Shown: piece by piece, positions 20,819-32,999 of the stretch
How positions within the stretch are numbered: the stretch's first letter is position 1
How the letters are laid out: every line of letters begins with the position of its first letter
Source of the DNA: Proteles cristata cristata
Taxonomy: Eukaryota > Chordata > Mammalia > Carnivora > Hyaenidae
Direction: 5' to 3'
DNA length: 64,000 nt
Assembly: GCA_017311185.1 (NCBI GenBank)
Contig: JAESUZ010005169.1
Location: 1,043,001 to 1,107,000 of the forward strand
Notes under the pieces: model-generated
Database searches by the model: none
What the model saw: only the letters and a program-made list of their open reading frames with translations
Told to the model about the DNA's origin: nothing
Made by a program: the position numbers and the translations under genes

Positions 20819-23800
20819 TTAAGTTCCTCCTAATCCTCCTATACGTGCACACATATGATATTTGTCCTTCTCTGCCTGACTTGTTTCGCTCAGCATAACA
20901 CCCTCAAGGTCCATCCATGTTGCTACACGTGGCCAGATTTCATTGTTTCTCATTGCCATGTAGTATTCCATGGTATAGATAAACCACATCTTCTTGATCC
21001 ATTCATCTGTTGATGGACACTTAGGCTCTTTCCATGTTTTAGCTATTGTGGAGAGTGCTGCTATGAACATTGGGGTCCATGTGCTCCTATGCATCAGCAT
21101 TTCTGTATCCCTTGGGTAAATTCTAGCAGTGCTATTGCTGGGTCCTAGGGGAGTTCTATTGTTAGTTTCCTTAGGAACCTCCACACTGTTTTCCAGAGGG
21201 GCTGTACCAGTTTACATTCCCACCAACAGTGTAGGAGGGTGCCCGTTTCTCCACATCCTCGCCAGCATCTAGAGTTCTCGGATTGGCTCATTTTAGCCAC
21301 TCTGACTGGCATGAGGTGGTATCTCAGTGTGGTTTTGATTTGTATTTCCCTGATGAGGAGGGATGCTGAGCATCGTTTCATGTGTCTGTTGGCCATCTGG
21401 ATGTCCTCTTTGGAGAAGTGTCTGTTCATATCTTCTGCCCATTTCTTCACTGGGTTGTTTGTTTTTCGGGCGTGTAGTTTGGTGACTTCCTTGTAGATTC
21501 TGGATATCAACCCTTTATCTGATATGTCATTTACAACTATCTTTTCCCATTCGGTTGGTTGCCTATTAATTTTCTGGGTTGTTTCCTTGGCTGTGCAGAA
21601 GCTTTTAATCTTGAGGAGGTCCCAACAGTTTATTTTTGCTCTTAATTCCCTTGCTTTTGGGGATGTGTCAAGTAAGAAGTTGCTGCGGTGGAGGTCAAGG
21701 AGGTTGTTTCCTGCTTTCTCCTCTAGGGTGTTGATAGTTTCCTGTCTCACGTTCAGGTCCTTTATCCATTTTGAGTTGATTTTTGTGCATGGTGTGAGAA
21801 AATGATCTAGTTTCATTCTTCTGCATGTTGCTGTCCAGTTCTCCCAACACCATCTGTTAAAAGGCTGTCTTTTTTCCATTGGATATTCTTTCCTGCTTTG
21901 TCAAAGATCAGTTGGCTGTATACTTTTGGGTCCACTTCTGAGTTCTCAATTCTGTTCCATTGGTCTATGTGTCTGTTTTTGTGCCAATACCATACTGTCT
22001 TGATGATGACAGCTTTGTAGTAGAGGCTAAAGTCTGGGATGGTGATCCTCCCGTTTTGGTTTTATTTTTCAGGATTACTTTGGCTATTCGGGGTCTTTTG
22101 TGGTTCCATACAAATTTTTGGATAGTTTGTTCTAGTTTTGAGAAGTATGCTGGTGCAATTTTGATTGGAATTGCATTGAATGTGTAGAGTGCCTTAGGTA
22201 GTAATGACATCTTAACTATATTTATTCTTCCTATCCATGAGCATGGAATGTTTTTCCATTTCTTTGTGTCTTCTTCAATTTCCTTCATAAGTTTTCTATA
22301 GTTTTCATCATACAGATCTCTTGTATCCTTGGATAGGTTTATTCCAAGGTATTTTATGGTTTTTTGTGCAATTGTGAATGGGATCAGTTTCTTGATTTCT
22401 CTTTCTGTGGCTTCATTGTTGGTGTATAAAAATGCAACCGATTTCTGTACATTGATTTTGTACCCTGCCACTTGGCTGAATTCTTGGATCAGTTCTAGTA
22501 GGCTTCTGGTGGAGTCTGTCGGGTTTTCTATGTAGAGTATCATGTCATCTGCGAAGAGTGAAAGTTTGACTTCCTCTTTGCCAATTCTGATGCCTTTGAT
22601 TTCCTTTTGGTGTCTGATGGCTGATGCTAGGACTTCCAGCACTATGTTAAACAGCAGTGGTGAGAGTGGGCATCCCTGTCGTGTTCCTGATCTCAGGGGG
22701 AAAGCTCTGAGTTTTTCCCCGTTGAGGATGATGTTAGCTGAAGGCTTCTCATAGATGGCTTTGATGATGTTTAAGTAGGTTCCTTCTATCCCAACTTTCT
22801 CGAGAGTCTTTATTAAGAAGGGATGCTGTATTTTGTCAAATGCTTTTTCTGCATCTATTGACAGGATCATATGGTTTTTATCTTTTCTTTTATTGATATG
22901 ATGGATCACATTGATTGATTTGCGAATGTTGAACCAGCCCTGTAACCCAGGAATGAATCCCACTTGATCTTGGTGGATGATTCTTTTGATATGCTGCTGG
23001 ATTCGATTTGCAAGGATCTTGTTGAGAATTTTTGCATCGGTATTCATCAAGGATATTGGCCTGTAGTTCTCTTTTTCTGCTGGATCTCTGTCTGGCTTGG
23101 GAATCAGTGTGATGCTGGCTTCATAAAATGAGTCCGGGAGTTTTCCTTCGCTTTCTATTTTTTGGAATAACTTGAGAAGAATTGGGATTAATTCTGTTTT
23201 AAATGTCTGGTAGAATTCCCCAGGGAAGCCATCAGGTCCAGGGCTCTTATTTGTTGGGAGATTTTTGATCACTGATTCGATTTCTTCACTCGTTATGGGT
23301 CTGTTCAGGTTTTCTATTTCTTCCCGTGTGAATTTTGGTAGTGAGTGTGTGTTTAGGAATTTGTCCATTTCTTCTAAGTTGTCCAATTTGTTGGCATATA
23401 ATTTTCATAGTATTCCCTGATAATTGCTTGTATTTCTGAGGGGTTGGTTGTAATAAGTCCATTTTCATTCATAATTTTGTCTATTTGGGTGCTCTCTCTT
23501 TTCTTTTGGATAAGTCTGGCTAGAGGTTTGTCAATTTTGTTTACTTTTTCAAAAAACCAACTCTTGGTTTCATTGATCTGTTCAATTGTTTCTTTGGTCT
23601 CTATGTTGTTTATTTCCACTCTAATTTTTACTATTTCTCTTCTTCTACTGGGTGTAGGGCGTTCTTGTTGCTCTGCCTCTAGTTCCTTTAGGTGAGCTGT
23701 TAGATTTTGGACTTGCGCTTTTTCTAATCTCTTGAAATAGGCCTGGAGAGCAATGTACTTTCCTCTTAGGACTGCCTTTGCCGCATCCCATAGACTTTGA

Positions 23801-24668
23801 ATTGTTGTGTTTTCATTTTCATTTGTTTCCATATATTTTTTAATTTCATCTCTAATTGCCTGATTGGCCCATTCATTCTTTAGAAGGGTGTTCTTTAACC
23901 CAATGTTTTTGGAGGTTTTCCAGACTTCTTCCTGTAATTGATTTCAAGTTTCAAAGCATTGTGATCTGACAGTGTGCATGGTATGATCTCTATTCTTTTA
24001 TATTTATTGAGGGCTGCTTTATGTCCCAGTATGTGATCTATCTTGGAGAATGTGCCATGCGCACTTGAGAAGAAAGTAAATTCCCTGGCCTCAGGATGTA
24101 AAGTTCTAAATAGATCCGTCAGGTCCATCTGGTCCAATGTATCTTTCAAGTCCATTATTTCTTTAGTGATTTTCTGTCTGGTTGACCTATCCATTGCTGT
24201 AAGCGGAGTATTAAAGTCCCCTGCTATTAGCACATTCTTATCTATAAGCTTGTTTCTGTTTGTGATTAATTGTTTCAGATATTTAGGTGCTCCCATATTC
24301 GGTGCGTAGACATTTATGATTGTTAGTTCTTCCTGATGGATGGACCCTGTAATTATTATGTAGTGCCCTTCTTCATCTCTTGGGATTGTCTTTAATTTAA
24401 AGTCCAGTTTGTCTGGTATAAGTATCGCTACTCCGGCTTTCTTTTGATTTCCTGTAGCATGATATATATTTCTCCATCCCCTTACTTTTAATCTGAAGGT
24501 ATCTTCCAGTCTAAAATGAGTTTCTTGTAGACAGCATATAGATGGATTTTGTTTTTTAATCCATTCTGCTACCCTATGTCTTTTGATTGGAGCATTCAGC
24601 CCATTTACATTCAGTGTTATTATTGAAATATGTGGGTTTAGAGTCTTTGTATCTTTTGTAGGGTTCAT
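20819..24668 (-). pseudogene. L1 ORF2 (endonuclease / reverse transcriptase), frameshifted
   Basis: ORF2p nicks target DNA and reverse-transcribes L1 RNA there. The ATG is at 24668 (MNPTKDTKTL). The first 257 codons hold an APE-type endonuclease with LNVNGLN, CLQETHF, GDFNTPL, SKIDHIL and SDHNA motifs, all catalytic-type residues visible. The RT region (21965-23386) has [11 protein letters not shown] (about 22837-22863), [13 protein letters not shown] and FADDMILY (about 22543-22555). The C-terminal C-x3-C-x7-H-x4-C knuckle ([18 protein letters not shown]) lies in the 21145-21879 piece. Total span (about 1,280 codons) fits the family. The reading frame changes at least four times (near 23895, 23380, 21930 and 21165). 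Each break looks like a small indel, so it is a dead copy unless the breaks are sequencing errors. Confidence 0.95.
23895..24668 (-). pseudogene. L1 ORF2 endonuclease-domain reading frame, uninterrupted part
   Basis: A 257-codon uninterrupted frame from the ORF2 start codon, covering the whole APE-like endonuclease fold. It ends in a stop created by a one-base frameshift at the sequence ccaaaaacattgggttaaag (sense). Downstream codons resume in another frame with ORF2-like protein sequence (KKYMETNENENTTIQ). Confidence 0.92.
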
Positions 24669-24714
24669 GTTTGTGGTGGTGTCTCTGGAATCTTTGTTCC
24701 TTGCAACCTTTCCT

Positions 24715-25620
24715 TCAGAGCATCCCCCTCAGGATTTCTTGTAGGGCTGGCTTCGTGGTGACAAATTCTTTCAATTTCTGTTTCTTTGGAAAGGTTTTTA
24801 TCTCTCCTTCTATTTTGAATGACAGGCTTGCTGGATAGAGGATTCTTGGCTGCATATTTTTACTGTTCATCACATTGAAGATCTCTTGCCATTCCTTTCT
24901 GGCCTGCCACGTTTCAGTAGATAGGTCTGTCACCACTCTGATAGGTTTCCCTTTGTATGTGAGGGCCCTTTTCTCCCTAGCTGCTTTCAAAATTCTCTCT
25001 TTGTCCTTGTATTTTGCCATTTTTACGATGATGTGTCGTGCAGAAGATCGATTCAAGTTACGTCTGAGGGGAGTCCTCTGAGCCTCTTGTATTTCCACAT
25101 TGACTTCCTTCCCCAGGTCGGGGAAGTTCTCTGCTATAATTTGTTCCAGGACTCCTTCAGCACCTTTCCCTCTCTCTTCCTCTTCTGGGATTCCTATGAT
25201 ACGGATATTGTTGCGTTTGACTGTGTCGCTGAGCTCTCGAATTCTTCTTTCCTGTTCCTGGATCAGTTTGTCTCTTTTTTTTGTCAGCTTCTTGTTTTTC
25301 TATAATGGTGTCTTCTAAATCACTTATTCTCCTTTCTGCCTCTTCAATCCGTGCATTGGAGGCCTCTAATTTATTATGTATCTCATTTATCGTATTTTTA
25401 AATTCTTCATGCCTATTTTTATTTTCCATTCTGTCTGTAGCCATAGTTTCTTTGATGTCCCCTATGTTTTTTCAAGCCCTGCTATTAATTTCACCATTAT
25501 TATTCTAAAATCTTGTTCACTTATGCTGCTGATATCTGTTTTGAGCAGTTCATTAGCTGTCATTTCTTCTTGGAGTTTCTTTGGAGGAGAGTTCTTTCAT
25601 TTCGTCATTTTAGTTAGCTT
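24715..25620 (-). pseudogene. L1 ORF1 (RNA-binding chaperone), frameshifted
   Basis: ORF1p is a trimeric coiled-coil protein that coats L1 RNA. The C-terminal half is well preserved: IPEEEERGKG, EQIIAENFPDLGKE, then the RRM and C-terminal-domain motifs RHIIVKMAKYKDKERILKAA, PIRVVTDLSTETWQARKEW and ILYPASLSF, ending at 24715. The N-terminal coiled coil is visible as KLEASNARIEEAERRISDLE (about 25300-25360) and ELLKTDISSISEQDF (about 25505-25550). The frame shifts in an A8 run near 25272-25280, and there is an in-frame stop near 25465. The exact start codon is not certain. Confidence 0.9.
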
Positions 25621-27518
25621 TCCGGCTCTTGTTGGTTTTAAAGACCTGTTATGCTCTCTGTTTCTATGAGCACTGCTATATCCAAGAAACTCTTTGACTT
25701 TCCAGGGCCTATCCTTTCAGAGATTGTTTTTTGAATGGTATCCCTCGGTCACTCTTGTTGGGACCTTAGTTATTTTATTTTCCTATTCGTAGTGATATTT
25801 GGGACTCTTCACCTTGTGTACTCTAGCTTGTTTCTTGAGGTAGCCCTGGAAAAGAAAACAGACAGACAAACACACAGGGAGCAGGAGCACACAAACCCAC
25901 AGGCTGATTCAACTAACATGTAAAGTGAGAGGGAAAACGAAAAAGTTAATAGAAAAGACGGAGGAGGGAGGGCGAATAGGGAGCATAAAATACATAAAAG
26001 GGTCAAAAAGGGGAAAAGAAAAGGAAAAAAGAAGAAAACCGATGGACAAAGAACGGTTTAAAGCATATACCTGGATTTCCCAGCTACAGTTAAATAGCCG
26101 TGTGTATGCAGTGCTGGTTGAAGAGCATAGAGAAAAAGAGAGAAGGCAGGGCGAGACAAGGCAGATTTGGAAATAGAATGAACAGGCAGAAGGGATAAGA
26201 AACTTTTTTCAAAGAGGTAAAGGGTAGAATATGGTTGGATAGGTGAGAGAAGGATGCTGGAATTATCCAGAGAAACTATATAGTCTAATTACTCCTGAGA
26301 GAAATAGCTGAAAAAGTCGGTAGGTATAGGATTTACATTTACAGAATGGACTCGTTGTGATTGTTTAAGCAAGCTGGCGACCAGAGTTAATCAGGTCAGT
26401 GTTTTGGGGAAAAAAGCGAGAAAAGAGAAAGAAGAAGAAAAAAAGAGAAAAGAAAGGGGAAAAAAAAAGAAAGAAGAAAAAAAAAAAAAGGGAAAAAGAA
26501 AAAAAAAAAGGGAGGAGGGCACCTCTCAGGCAGGGATGGGCGTGGCGTGATCCGATGCCTCAGGCGGTGGTTCTGCCTTGGCAATTGTGGGGAGGAGAAT
26601 GACGGTGCTCCAGTCCGTTCTTGAACCCCGCGCTGCAGCTCGCTTTTTTTTTTTGGCGTGTCAACTCCCCGTTCCGGGGACGCAGCCGAAGTTGGTTGCA
26701 CTCTTCAACCCAGGCCAGTTCCAATCTCCAAATCCCAGCCGCGCCCCGCTGAAGTTGCCTTAGACACAGCTTCCCAGACAACCCCCTCGGGCTATTCCAG
26801 GCTCCCTGCTGAGCTCTGGGGGCGGAGTCAGGATCGCTGCTTCCTTCTCTGGGTCGGGCTGGTGCGCATGCGCAGGGGCTTGCCTGCCGGGTCCGTGTAG
26901 CCTGAGCCCGCTGGAGTGAGGAAAACCGGGTCTCTCTATGGCTCTTCACCCGAAACACGAACTCACAGGCAAATTTCCCAGTGTTTAGCTCTTTGCCTTC
27001 CCTCTCGAGTTCCAGCCAGCCAGGAGCGCGGACGCCTGGTGTCTGCGCGTCTCTTTCAGGGGTCCCACCTGCCCTGGAGCTACAATGGCGGCAGGCGCGC
27101 CCACGCTGCTTTAAAAACCAACCTCCAGGAGCGGCACAAAGAAGCAGTTTGTGTGCTCAGCCTCCCCCAGGACCAGTTGTCGCGAGGGGACCTGGTGTGC
27201 AGGTATTTGGCAAGTACGGTCTTTCTATGCACCGAGCGGAGATTTTTCTGTCTCGGACTCTCTCCTTTTCCCCTCTCACTCCCCGTAGAGGGTAGAGGGG
27301 GATCGCCTCCCACCCTGGAGGCTCCGATCCCGGCCCGATTTTACCTTCCCCGGTTCGCACTCACGTTAGAAGGCTTTCTCAGTGGATTCTGCGTCCTTTT
27401 TCTCCGAGTCTCTCAGGTTTTGTATGGTTTCCAATGGCTTCAGATCTTTTCTGTGTGATGTATGGGCGCGAGTGCAAGTACGGAGCTCCTTACTTCTCCA
27501 CCATCTTGCCTCCTCCTC
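25621..27518 (-). promoter_or_regulatory. L1 5' UTR / internal promoter, CpG-rich
   Basis: This is the sense 5' end of the L1, expected to hold its internal Pol II promoter. The outer 900 bp (26530-27430) is by far the most GC- and CpG-rich DNA in the window. At element positions 9-21 (27498-27510, complement) sits gcaagatggtgg, matching the YY1-type site found at the same place in human L1. A perfect palindrome tgcgcatgcgca (26863-26874) matches an NRF1 site. A sense-strand pyrimidine tract occupies about 26408-26513. Confidence 0.8.
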
Positions 27519-27536
27519 AAATACAGCATTTTTTTT
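27519..27536. repeat. TSD of the full-length L1 (5' side of element)
   Basis: aaatacagcatttttttt, an 18/18 match to 20599-20616. Confidence 0.95.
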
Positions 27537-27689
27537 AACTAAAACTAGAAGTAGAAGAAAGTTATCAATTGGTGACATTTTGCATATGCTAATGTGCCCT
27601 ATGCTCCTTCTCCTTTAAATTAATGATTTGCTGATATGCTAATACACAACTAGTACTATTGACTATCATTCATTGAACATGTATGTCTG

Positions 27690-27925
27690 TGTTAGGAACA
27701 TGAGCTCTGAAGCCAGACCAGTTGGGTTGGAGTCCTCACTGTGCCACTTAATGGCCTTCAATTATTTATCTTCATTGTGTCTTATGTCCTATTCATACTA
27801 TGAAGAGGGGATAAAAATAATAATACAGACCTTGTTAGTTGTTGGGAATATTTAACACTGTGATACTTGTAATATATTTAGCACTATGCCTGATGCAAAA
27901 GTAATATGAATTGTCTTTGTTAATA
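27690..27925 (+). mobile_element. MIR SINE
   Basis: Contains aacatgagctctgaagccag, gggttggagtcctcactgtg, ccacttaatggccttcaatt and tagcactatgcctgatgc in MIR order. Confidence 0.72.
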
Positions 27926-28119
27926 ACTATAATATTATTATATAATCAACATAATTATTAATGTAAGTAAATATACTAATTATATAATTGATCTTAATAA
28001 TTATATTATTATTGATTTTTTTGTCATTAGCTACTGTTATCAATAACTGTTACTAATGTCTTTCAGGTTTTTTAAAATTATATGAATTTACCATGTATTA
28101 TTTATTTTCTGATATTATT

Positions 28120-28270
28120 TTAACTAATCTTTCCTTGAACCCTCTGAGTTAAATACTATTAAAGTCCTTATTTTAGACATGAGATAATTGAAGCATAAAG
28201 AAATTAAGTAAAGTGTGCAAGCTTAAAGAGTAAACGACAAATCTCAGATCTATTCATAAATTCTCCTCTA
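28120..28270 (-). mobile_element. MIR SINE fragment
   Basis: The plus strand shows ccctctgagttaaatactat, tccttattttagacatgaga, taattgaagcataaagaaat and taagtaaagtgtgcaagc, the reverse complement of the MIR core. Confidence 0.65.
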
Positions 28271-29159
28271 TCTTGCCTTCCTTTGAAATCTCTCTAGTTA
28301 GCCTGCCCCTTATAATAATCCACACTTGCCCCTTACTCTCCACCTAGAATTGTGGACCACATTAGTGAACCTATCTAATTTCCAAAACTATGTCCTTTAA
28401 TATCTGGCTTACCCAATTTTGCTGGCTTTCAGTCTAAAGGCATAGGAAAAGTAATGTTAAGGTGTTGTTTCTTAGCCCTCTGGGAGGACTTAGATAGCTC
28501 TTTTTTAACTCTTTCAGAAACTCACGCTTATAAGGGGCCACTACTTATAAATACTTAAATTCTAGTGTCTTTTCAGAAGATAATGCTACACACACACACA
28601 CACACACACACCATACTTCAAGTTCTCATGCTAGACTTTTAGCCTATGTATTAGGCTGTAAGGATAGAAATTTGGGGATGAATATTTGCTTCAGACAGAT
28701 GATCTATTCCATTCCTGAAAATATTCGACATTCTTGAATATATCTTAAACATGAGATTATATACAGTAACCACCATAATCCTGATACATAGAAAGCTTTC
28801 AAAATAGTTTTTTTCAACTCTTCTTCTTGTTCAATGTCTGAATAAAAATAAACAGCCATAATTCCTCTGATCTTTCAAATTCTATTATTATTTTGTTTTT
28901 TGTTTTTTTAGTTAGGTGACAACCAATGATCTAACCACTTCTTTCCTTGTTCCTGCCTTGGAAAATATGGGAAGCCCTAGCGTTTCTTGAGGCATGATCA
29001 CTTCTTGTGTTCTAACAAGTATGTTGTTGTGAATACACATTTCCCTCATTCACACAATATGCTGCTACTGCACGCTGCAGCCCTTTACTCAGTTATGTAC
29101 AGAGGCCCCTACAATACAGATACTCATTTTTTTTTTACTTCAGTGCAACCCCCTTTCCT
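28271..29159. other. Intergenic DNA
   Basis: A (CA)12 microsatellite lies at 28588-28611. No gene or other classifiable element seen. Confidence 0.5.
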
Positions 29160-29640
29160 TTTTCTTTTGTTTGTTTTAGTGATGATAAAATAAACATAAA
29201 ATTTACCATTTTACACACTTTAAAATACACTATTCAGTGATTTTAAGTACATCACACTGTAGTATAACATCACCACTATCCATATCCACAACATGTTCTT
29301 CTTTCCAAACTGAAATTCCATAATAATTAAACAATTCCCCATTGTCTCTTCCTTCCGTCATCTTAAAACTGCCATTCTACTTTCTGTCTCTGTGAATTTG
29401 ACTACTTCAGTTACTATAGAATCACACAGAATTTGTCCTTTTGTGATTGAGTTATTTCACTTAGCATAGTGTCAACTCTATTCATGCAATTGACTATTCT
29501 TCATTTTATTCATGTTGTTCAATATATCTAACATTGAATAACATATCATTTTATGTAGATAACACATTTTGTTTGTCCATGTATCAGTTGATAGACATTT
29601 GGGTTATTTCTCTTTTTTGGCTTTTCTTTATGTTTTAAGC
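29160..29640 (-). mobile_element. Old L1 (L1M class) 3' end
   Basis: The plus-strand series aaatttaccattttacacac, actattcagtgattttaagt, ctgccattctactttctgtc, ttagcatagtgtcaactcta, ccatgtatcagttgatagac is the reverse complement of the 3' end of old mammalian L1s, including the end of ORF2. Confidence 0.75.
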
Positions 29641-29849
29641 ATTCATCCATGGAGATTGTGTTAATCATATAAATTCAAAGTTGTGGACTCACATAAAGAT
29701 CATTTTCTGGACAGACTTATTCATATATATATATATATATTCCCTTATGAACAGTTCATCATCATAATGTTCCTCTTCTATCAGTCTAAAAATAATCATT
29801 AATAATAAAAACAACAAACCAAGTTCAATACCAGTTGAATTACCAGCCT

Positions 29850-30000
29850 TTTTGAGAAACTCTCTCATTAAAATTTTACAAAAATCCCATGATGTAGATA
29901 CTAATATTCACGGATACAAATAGTGAGAAAACAAGTGTAAAAAAAAAGTTAGATATTCAGGGTCATACAGCTAGTGAATATGAGTGTGAAACAATGAAAT
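29850..30000 (-). mobile_element. MIR SINE fragment
   Basis: Contains atcccatgatgtagatacta, caaatagtgagaaaacaagt and ggtcatacagctagtgaata on the plus strand, matching the reverse-complement MIR core. Confidence 0.65.
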
Positions 30001-30149
30001 TATTTTAAGCTCCTTTTCGGATCAATAGAACATGATAAAATGACATACCCAGAAGTTTAGTCATACATGAAAATAGATAGGAATGCCAGTCATTTGAAAG
30101 AAGTGGCAGGAAGCTCTACAGTATGAAAAACAATGGAGAGGGCTTTATT

Positions 30150-30300
30150 CCCACCCGTTCCATAAACAATTTCTCTGACCTCAATAAGTCACTTGAGCTT
30201 TCTGAGCTTCTCTTTATGAAATGATATGTTGAGTCATGTCCTTTTCAAGTTCATTTTGGATCTAAAATTGAACACCATATTTTAATTTTTCCCAGCTCTT
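30150..30300 (+). mobile_element. MIR3-like SINE
   Basis: Contains gacctcaataagtcacttga, gctttctgagcttctcttta and tcaagttcattttggatcta, in the order of MIR-type core followed by the MIR3-like tail. Confidence 0.5.
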
Positions 30301-32279
30301 TCCTGCTTATGTTAACTATGTTTTAATTGCTTATCCAGCATCCGTACGATCTAGCAAAAAGACTTCATGAAAAGTTGTCAAGAAGGAATTTGATGATTCA
30401 GTCCATGATTTTTAATAGTACATCAAATCATGAGCAATTTGATAGTCTAACAATATGACTATTTAACCAATTGCAACATTAAAAATACATTTTTATCCTT
30501 TAGCTAAAAATATAAACAAGTACAGTAATTTATGCCAACATATGAGGTATATTTGCTTTTTTCTATTTACAAAATAAGTGACCCTCAGGAGTGTCATTGG
30601 TTCCCTTGTAATTCAGCTTGAGCACCCATCTGCTTCAAACTAGTAATCCTCTTATATGTCTGAAATTCTATCAAGAAGAAAAATCCACCCCTCTGAAAAG
30701 TGTTCCTACCTTATTCAGCCCCAATGTGAATAAAACACAAATGAGAAAATAAGGAAGTTAGAATTATACATGAATGTCAGTTCAGTGCTGATTAAAACCA
30801 GGGACTCATCTGAAATTTTCTGGTATGAATCATTTTGACTAAAGAATAGACCATCCACCAAAGCATTTGTTTGCTTGCTTCTTATTTCATATGCAGTTTA
30901 CAACAAGAATCAGAGGGGGGAAATGAAACAAATATCAATGACAATAACATCAACAATTTGCCATACAGTTCAAGGGGAAAAGCAACTGTAAATAGATTGA
31001 AAAGTGCCAGCAAAGAATTTCAATCCACTGGTCCCTCCCTATCTCTCTGATTTCAAGAATGTTCCCTCCAACTTTCTACCACTAAAGCAAAAATAATCCC
31101 TTAGGGATTTATGAACACTAATGAAGAAGATAATTTCTAGTTTTTGGAGGGGAATTTGATTTTTCAGATAGATAAGCAGATAGACATAAAATAATGGAGG
31201 AAAAATAGCCTATTGAGTTGAAGTTTCATCTTCTGACTTTCTCAATGTGACTTATCTTGGAAGAGTCAAAGTTTCCTCAGCAGCAAATGAAATACTATTT
31301 CCTCAACCCCCTTCAGAGTTTGCCGTAAGTGTTAAATGATATTACCTATACGAAGAATTTGGAGCACCTGAACTTGTTAGTTTCCATTGTTAGCTTTAGA
31401 AATTATATAAATCTCATTTATTTAATAGCCCTTAAACAATGGTAAAAATAATAAGAAAATGCTGTATTAAGATAACAGAGACATTTTGGATTAAAAGAAG
31501 ATAAACAGTTTATTACCTGCGATCTCTCATCTGGAAGATTTCCTCCTTCCGTGAAAAGGTATTTAGAAAGGAGTGCCTCATTGATTTGTTCAGCCTCCAG
31601 TGTAAACATTCAGGTAAAGAGCAGAGATCACCTGTAGTATTCCATAGAACCACTGGGAGACAATCATTGGATTGGATCATATGCTAATGGTTCTGAAAAT
31701 GTCTTCATACCATGGAACATTTTAATTTTAATTTTATTTTTTTAGAAAAAATAATAGCAACCAACCTTCAAATGTCCGCCCACCTCCTTCTGGGAAATGT
31801 AGTTCACCTGAAAAATCTCAAAACTCACCTTGAATGGAATAATACTGAGAAAAATTGCCAGGGAAACTAGCATTAAAGGGATAAACACTTGTACAGAAAT
31901 TACAATCTTGTAATAGTAAAGCCAACTTTACTGTGAAGAAACATCAGAGTTTAAACAATGCAAAATAATTTTTATTTCCAAATCTGTTTCCATATGGAAT
32001 TGGCATACTATATGTATTTTGTAAGGCTTTAACAAACATTAATTATCCTGAATAAAGTTTATTTCATATATCTAGTCATAAAGTGCCTCAAATAAGTATT
32101 TAATTTATGACTATGAATCGAGAGTTGGAAATATAGGACAAATATTCTTAAGGTCACTCTAGAAGTTTGCATCCCTGGTACATAAAACCTTCAGTCAGAA
32201 CTTTGAAAGAAAAATTTGAAATCACCTTCGCTTTATATTTGGTGATGTTATTTTATTTGTAAACGTAAGTTACATTTGG
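30301..32279. other. Intergenic DNA with a weak MIR
   Basis: A weak plus-strand MIR-like core lies at about 31205-31395 (gtgttaaatgatattaccta). The 30850-31040 stretch has several AACAATA/ACAATAAC-type words and could be a conserved non-coding element, but that cannot be tested here. No gene seen. Confidence 0.4.
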
Positions 32280-32456
32280 AAACTTAATTGAAAAATAATA
32301 CATTATTTTTCTGGTAAAAAAGAACATATTTATCATAGAAAATGTAGATGACCAAGAAGTAGAAAAAATAAATCACTTCTAATCTCACATGTAGTAATAA
32401 ACACACACTCTTGTAGATGTCACATTCTAGGAACTTTTCTACGGTTTGTATCTATT
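32280..32456 (-). mobile_element. Ancient L1M fragment, left half of a split element
   Basis: The text tatttatcatagaaaatgta, aataaatcacttctaatctc, ggaacttttctacggtttgt resembles the reverse complement of an old L1 3' UTR. Its continuation appears at 36805-37270, beyond a later L1 bounded by a TSD. Confidence 0.6.
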
Positions 32457-32467
32457 AAATTCATCTT
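32457..32467. repeat. TSD of the middle L1, left copy
   Basis: aaattcatctt, matching aaatccatctt at 36805-36815 in 10 of 11 bases. Confidence 0.7.
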
Positions 32468-32585
32468 TTAAAAAATTAACTTCACTGAAAAATCACTGGT
32501 AGTTAACATTATTAGTTTCAAGTGTACAATATAATGATTTAATATATGCATAGTATATTGTGAAATGATCACCACACATAGTTAA

Positions 32586-32994
32586 TTCTTTTTTTATTCT
32601 TTTTAAATTTTTTAATAACTTACTGTCAAGTTGGTTTCCATATAACATACAGTGCTCATCCCCACAAGTGCCCTCCTCCATGCCCATCACCACCCTTCCC
32701 CACCGCCCCATCTACCCTGTTTGTTCTCAGCATTAAGGAGTCTTTCATGGTTTGCCTCCCTCCCTCTCCCCCACTATTTTTCCCCTTCTTCTCCCACATG
32801 GTCCTCTGTTAAGTTCCTCCTAATCCTCCTATACATGCAAACATATGGTGTCTGTCCTTCTCTGCCTGACTTATTTCGCTCAGCATAACACCCTCAAGGT
32901 CCATCCATGTTGCTGCACGTGGCCAGATTTCATTCTTTCTCATTGCCATTTAGTATTCTATTGTATAGATAAACCACATCTTCTTGATCCATTC
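32586..32994 (-). mobile_element. Young 5'-truncated L1, 3' end only
   Basis: The plus strand reads poly-T, then tactgtcaagttggtttcca, ctcatccccacaagtgccct, ttcgctcagcataacaccct, ggtccatccatgttgctgca. This matches the 3' UTR and ORF2 end of the full-length L1 at 20617-20990 closely. It lies between halves of an older L1, with gttaattctt (32581) and gttaagtttt (32995) as a possible TSD. Confidence 0.85.
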
Positions 32995-32999
32995 GTTAA

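Larger units (their letters stand above)
20617..27518 (-). mobile_element. Full-length LINE-1 (L1), carnivore lineage
   Basis: An autonomous-type retrotransposon copy of about 6.9 kb. In sense order it has a 5' UTR of about 1.9 kb opening with a gaggaggaggcaagatggtg motif, ORF1, a 46-bp inter-ORF gap, ORF2, a 3' UTR and an AATAAA signal (complement at 20628-20633) just before the A-tail. Matching 18-bp target-site duplications bound it, so it is not 5'-truncated. Both ORFs carry frameshifts, so the copy as read cannot make its proteins. The second young L1 piece at 32586-32994 matches its 3' end. Confidence 0.97.

Noticed and set aside
26916..27458. A 180-codon antisense frame in the L1 5' UTR, reminiscent of primate L1 ORF0
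   Set aside because: It begins at GTG, a stop (tag, 26898-26900) closes the frame just upstream, and it contains no ATG at all. In GC-rich DNA an open frame of this length can arise by chance.
20599..27536. Endogenous retrovirus as the source of the reverse transcriptase
   Set aside because: No LTRs, gag, protease or envelope. APE endonuclease, FADD-type RT, ORF1, an A-tail and a variable-length TSD identify LINE-1.
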